A stretch of 64,000 bases of DNA from NCBI GenBank assembly GCA_021029095.1, contig JAJOHG010000001.1, forward strand, positions 2,542,001 through 2,606,000, in the 5' to 3' direction. The notes below the pieces were generated by a model. The model was not told where the DNA came from and did not search any database. It saw nothing but the letters and a program-made list of their open reading frames with translations. The translations under genes were made by a program, and so were the position numbers. This stretch comes from Phellopilus nigrolimitatus. Taxonomy: Eukaryota; Basidiomycota; Agaricomycetes; Hymenochaetales; Hymenochaetaceae. Position 1 is the first letter of the stretch. The number at the start of each line of letters is the position of its first letter. Below are positions 61,032 through 64,000 of this stretch, piece after piece.

Positions 61032-64000
61032 ATGTCTGTCTGGTTGGGCCACGCCAACCATGCGCTGGTCGTCCTCCTCTTGTTATGCTTAGTTTTCGTC
61101 TCTGGTGAGTGTCGAGCATTCAGCTACAAGGAGACAGTCGTGCTAACAAATGGGCAGCATCGAGCGTACCTCCGCGCCCTCTGAAAAGGGTTGCCCACCC
61201 GTCGACCCGTGCGCTTGAGATCCTTCCCCGTCAGCTTCCGCCCCCCAAGGCACTCCGCACCCGCGCTTCCTCTCCATTCATCAATAGCCCGACGCTTTTC
61301 CACTCGGACTCCTTCCGCCTCACGTTCTCCGCCTTCGATGATGTCTTCCACCTCCACCTCCGCCCGAATGACCATCTTATTCACCCTGCCGCGCGCATTA
61401 ATTACTACAAGAATGGGCCTGGCGGACGCCAAGTTCTCGATCGATCGGTGCCTCTCCTCCGCGAGAGCGTCCGCGTGTACTGGGGCGAAGTCGTCGCTGC
61501 AGAGCACTCGCCGGAGCGCATGCGGGAAGATGCCGCGGGAGTGCTTCCTCGTCCATCTCGGCAGCCGGGCAAGGAGCTCGGCTGGGCACGCATTATCGTG
61601 CATTCGCAGGGCGACGCCGCACGCGGGCTCGCACCCGTCTTCGAGGGTGCGTTCGAGGTCGACGGCGTGACGCACCACGTACAGACGCGCGAAAACTACC
61701 TGCGCAATAAGTTGGCGCCAGATCCTGCGCTCGTAGACGGCGGTAATGACCCAGATGCACGGCTCGTCATTTGGCGCGACTCGGATGTACTACCGCACGT
61801 GGAAGAGACGCGTGGAGGGTCGCAAAGATGCTCTCACGATACTCATGAATTTAATACGGATCCCTGGCGGAATCCCGTGTTGCGCAGACCTCCTGCGCCC
61901 CCAGCGTGGTACGATCCGCTGGGTATGCTGAGCGAGACAGCTACGTGGGCGAACAGCTCTCTCGCGAAGCGTGACGATGTCGCAGGCGGTGGTTCGTCAA
62001 ATACATTCGAAAGCTCAATTGGCCAGACGACGGGCTGTCCGAAATCGCAGAAGGTGTTGTACATGGGCGTGGCGGCAGATTGCGCGTATGTCACCGCGTA
62101 CTCGTCCACGCAGAACGCGACGATGCAAATCCTCAATGACTGGAACAGTGCGAGCGCGCTGTACAAATCGAGTTTCAATGTCAGCCTCGGAATCGTCCAA
62201 ATCGATGTTCAGGATCCGACATGCCCGACCTCTGCTCCTGCCGATGCGCCTTGGAATGTGGGCTGCGATAATACCAATGTGACTTTGAATGACAGGCTAT
62301 CCCTCTTCTCCGCATGGCGAGGTACGAAAGGTGATGACGGAACTGGGCTTTGGCATCTGATGAGCGGGTGCCCGACAGGCACAGAGGTCGGCGTGGCATG
62401 GTTAGGGACGCTTTGCCAACAGACAGCGTCCGGGAGTACAGGCTCGATTGTGAGCGGAACCGCAGTGTCGACGAATGGACGCACTGAGTGGGAAGTTGTC
62501 TCGCACGAGGTTGGACATAACTTTGGAGCTATAGTTCGTCTTTCATTTCTAAGCCGATGTCGAAAAACGCCGAGAACTAATTTATTAATTCTAAATAGCA
62601 TGATTGTCAAGATGGGTGTGGTACAAATTCCAGTCCGGTGTGCTGCCCTCTAACGAGCAGCACATGCAATGCAAATGATGCATTCATCATGAGCCCTGTG
62701 ACGTCCTCAACAGAGAAGACCTTCTCTCAATGCTCTATCGGCAATATATGTATGTCTCGTCTTGAAATATGCATTTTGAGAATATCACTTATACCTCCCT
62801 AGGCTCTCTGATGGTTTCGACCGCCTCGGGTGCAGTCAATGCAACGTGTCTGCAGGACCCTGATCCGAGCAAGGTCACTTTAGCGTTGAATATGTGTGGA
62901 AATGGCATTGTCGAGAGTGGAGAGGATTGCGACCCTGGGCAGAACACCACGTCAACTTGCTGCGTCGCGTCGACTTGCAAGTTCGCCTCGGGTGCGCAGT
63001 GCGATCCAGCGAGCAGCACCTGTTGCACAGGGTAGTTGCCAATATGCGCCGTCGACGCAGGTCTGCCGACCCGCGGTAGATCCAGCTTGCGATATTGCTG
63101 AGATGTGCACGGGCAATTCGTCTAGCTGTCCGTCTGATCAATTTAAGCCAAACGGTGCGTTTATTCCGTCATTGACCGTTCTCCTGATGCTGAGATGACT
63201 GCATTTCTGTGAAGGCCAGAGCTGCGGGAGCGGCGAGCTTACTTGTGCCAACGGTGTCTGTACAAGCCTGAATCGTGAGTCTCTATTTACTGTCATCATA
63301 CCGATCCTCATTGATGATGCCGTCTCTCAGAGCAATGCCAGACTGTGGGCGCATCAATGAACTTGACCACCGCTTGTTCTAAGGCCGACAACTCATGTCA
63401 AGTATCATGTCAAGATCCATCAAACAAGAATCAATGCATTCAACTGCAGTCTCAGCTGATTGATGGATCCTCTTGTGGTAAGTTTGCCGATTTCTCCGCT
63501 GTAGAGTTGTTGACGAATGTCATCTAAGGCTTTGGTGGTACGTGTCAGTCTGGCACTTGTAAAGCTGGCAGCGTTTTGGATACAGTAAAGGTGTGCAGTC
63601 TTAGGTTTCGTGTATGATGATCTGTCCGAGCTGACGTGGTCTGGCGGGTAGTCGTGGTACGTGCAAAACCTACAGATAGCCATCCCGGTAAGCGTTGTGG
63701 GCGCCATTGTAATTCTCCTTTTGCTATGGGGCCTCTTCCTCTGTAAGTCTCTCAAAACGCGAAAAGGAAACTTGGATTTTAATTTTGATTGTCAGGCATC
63801 AAACGTTGTCGCAAGAGTAATGGAGCCTCGATGGAGCCAGCGCTCGTAGGCCGAAGGGGGATGCGTATACCTAGCTGGCAGCCGCCGCCACCGCCATTGG
63901 GTGTCAGGCCTCCTCCTTCTGTCCCCGTGTCAACCCGACCACAGATACATCAGCCATTAATGACCGTTGCCAATATTAACCCGCGCAGATCATCAGTCCC
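61032..64000 (+). CDS. ADAM-type transmembrane metalloprotease, 3' partial (one-base frame break)
   Basis: A fungal ADAM (disintegrin and metalloprotease, reprolysin-type zinc protease), probably a secretory-pathway ectodomain protease. Exons are 61032-61104, 61158-62533, 62599-62749, 62803-63154, 63215-63274, 63331-63477, 63529-63590, 63652-63742 and 63796-beyond 64000. A signal sequence (ALVVLLLLCLVFVSA) leads to a prodomain and then the catalytic domain with HEVGHNFGAIHDC, where zinc ligands are His474, His478 and His484. A Cys-rich disintegrin domain follows (NGIVESGEDCDPGQ, STCCTG, SCQYAPSTQVCR). Then come a Cys-rich EGF-like part, one membrane helix (IAIPVSVVGAIVILLLLWGL) and a Pro-rich tail with WQPPPPPLGVRPPP, a possible SH3 ligand. 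Exon 4 is one base too long. The frame breaks at GGG (63030-63032) between CCTG and SCQY, with no room for an intron. Error or inactivation are both possible. Confidence 0.92.

Noticed and set aside
63030..63061. GT..AG stretch (29 nt) in ADAM exon 4 as an intron
   Set aside because: It is too short for fungal splicing, gives the wrong phase and would remove conserved disintegrin residues (SCQYAPSTQ).
1..64000. CRISPR arrays, bacterial operons or prophage
   Set aside because: The window is eukaryotic with spliceosomal introns throughout. No regularly spaced repeats were seen.

Overview
This window is nuclear DNA of a filamentous basidiomycete, most likely an Agaricomycete. The genes are densely interrupted by 46-110 nt introns with GT..AG ends and CTNAC-like branch sites. 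The gene set fits a mushroom-type fungus: a mitochondrial ClpP (absent from yeasts), a fungal UbiA-like membrane enzyme, an ADAM-type protease, and large disordered Ser/Pro-rich proteins. I cannot name the species.

Layout, left to right. Two uncharacterised minus-strand genes lie at 1194-2127 and 3393-5625. A C2H2 zinc-finger gene (minus, 7257-8555) is divergent from a RanBPM/Vid30-like GID/CTLH ubiquitin-ligase subunit (8987-11945). A UbiA-family membrane enzyme follows (minus, 12919-13941). A 4 kb gene-poor stretch leads to a 23-exon ABC-F gene of the Gcn20/ABCF3 type (18124-21624). Next come DNA topoisomerase II (23899-29383), a 1913-residue coiled-coil protein of unknown function (29882-35925) and a short oxysterol-binding protein (36937-38795). 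A tiny four-exon SERF/4F5-family gene, found only by splicing, lies at 41638-42030 (minus). About 9.6 kb without a recognisable gene precedes the TPR corepressor Cyc8/Ssn6 (51622-56259). The Brr6/Brl1 nuclear-envelope gene (minus, 57299-58876) and mitochondrial ClpP (59077-60339) share a 200 bp divergent promoter. An ADAM-type transmembrane metalloprotease starts at 61032 and runs off the right edge.

The genes are mostly housekeeping and do not form a pathway or biosynthetic cluster. By known family roles they cover transcription (Cyc8, C2H2), chromosome topology (Top2), translation control (Gcn20), proteolysis (GID subunit, ClpP, ADAM), lipid transfer (OSBP) and nuclear-pore biogenesis (Brr6).

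Two themes stand out. First, exact exon reconstruction exposes very small exons: 6 nt in ClpP, 7 nt in the SERF gene, 9 nt in the Gcn20 second Walker A, 15 nt in the SPRY domain of the GID subunit and 26 nt in Brr6. Second, three otherwise intact genes (Top2, ADAM, UbiA), and probably a fourth, each carry a one-base frame disruption in a short homopolymer. Consensus errors are a likelier cause than real inactivation. I did not find a convincing new multigene system. The most novel leads are the hidden small genes, a candidate 34-residue secreted peptide behind a TATA box, a PCNA-binding-like motif in the Top2 tail, and the long empty region upstream of CYC8.
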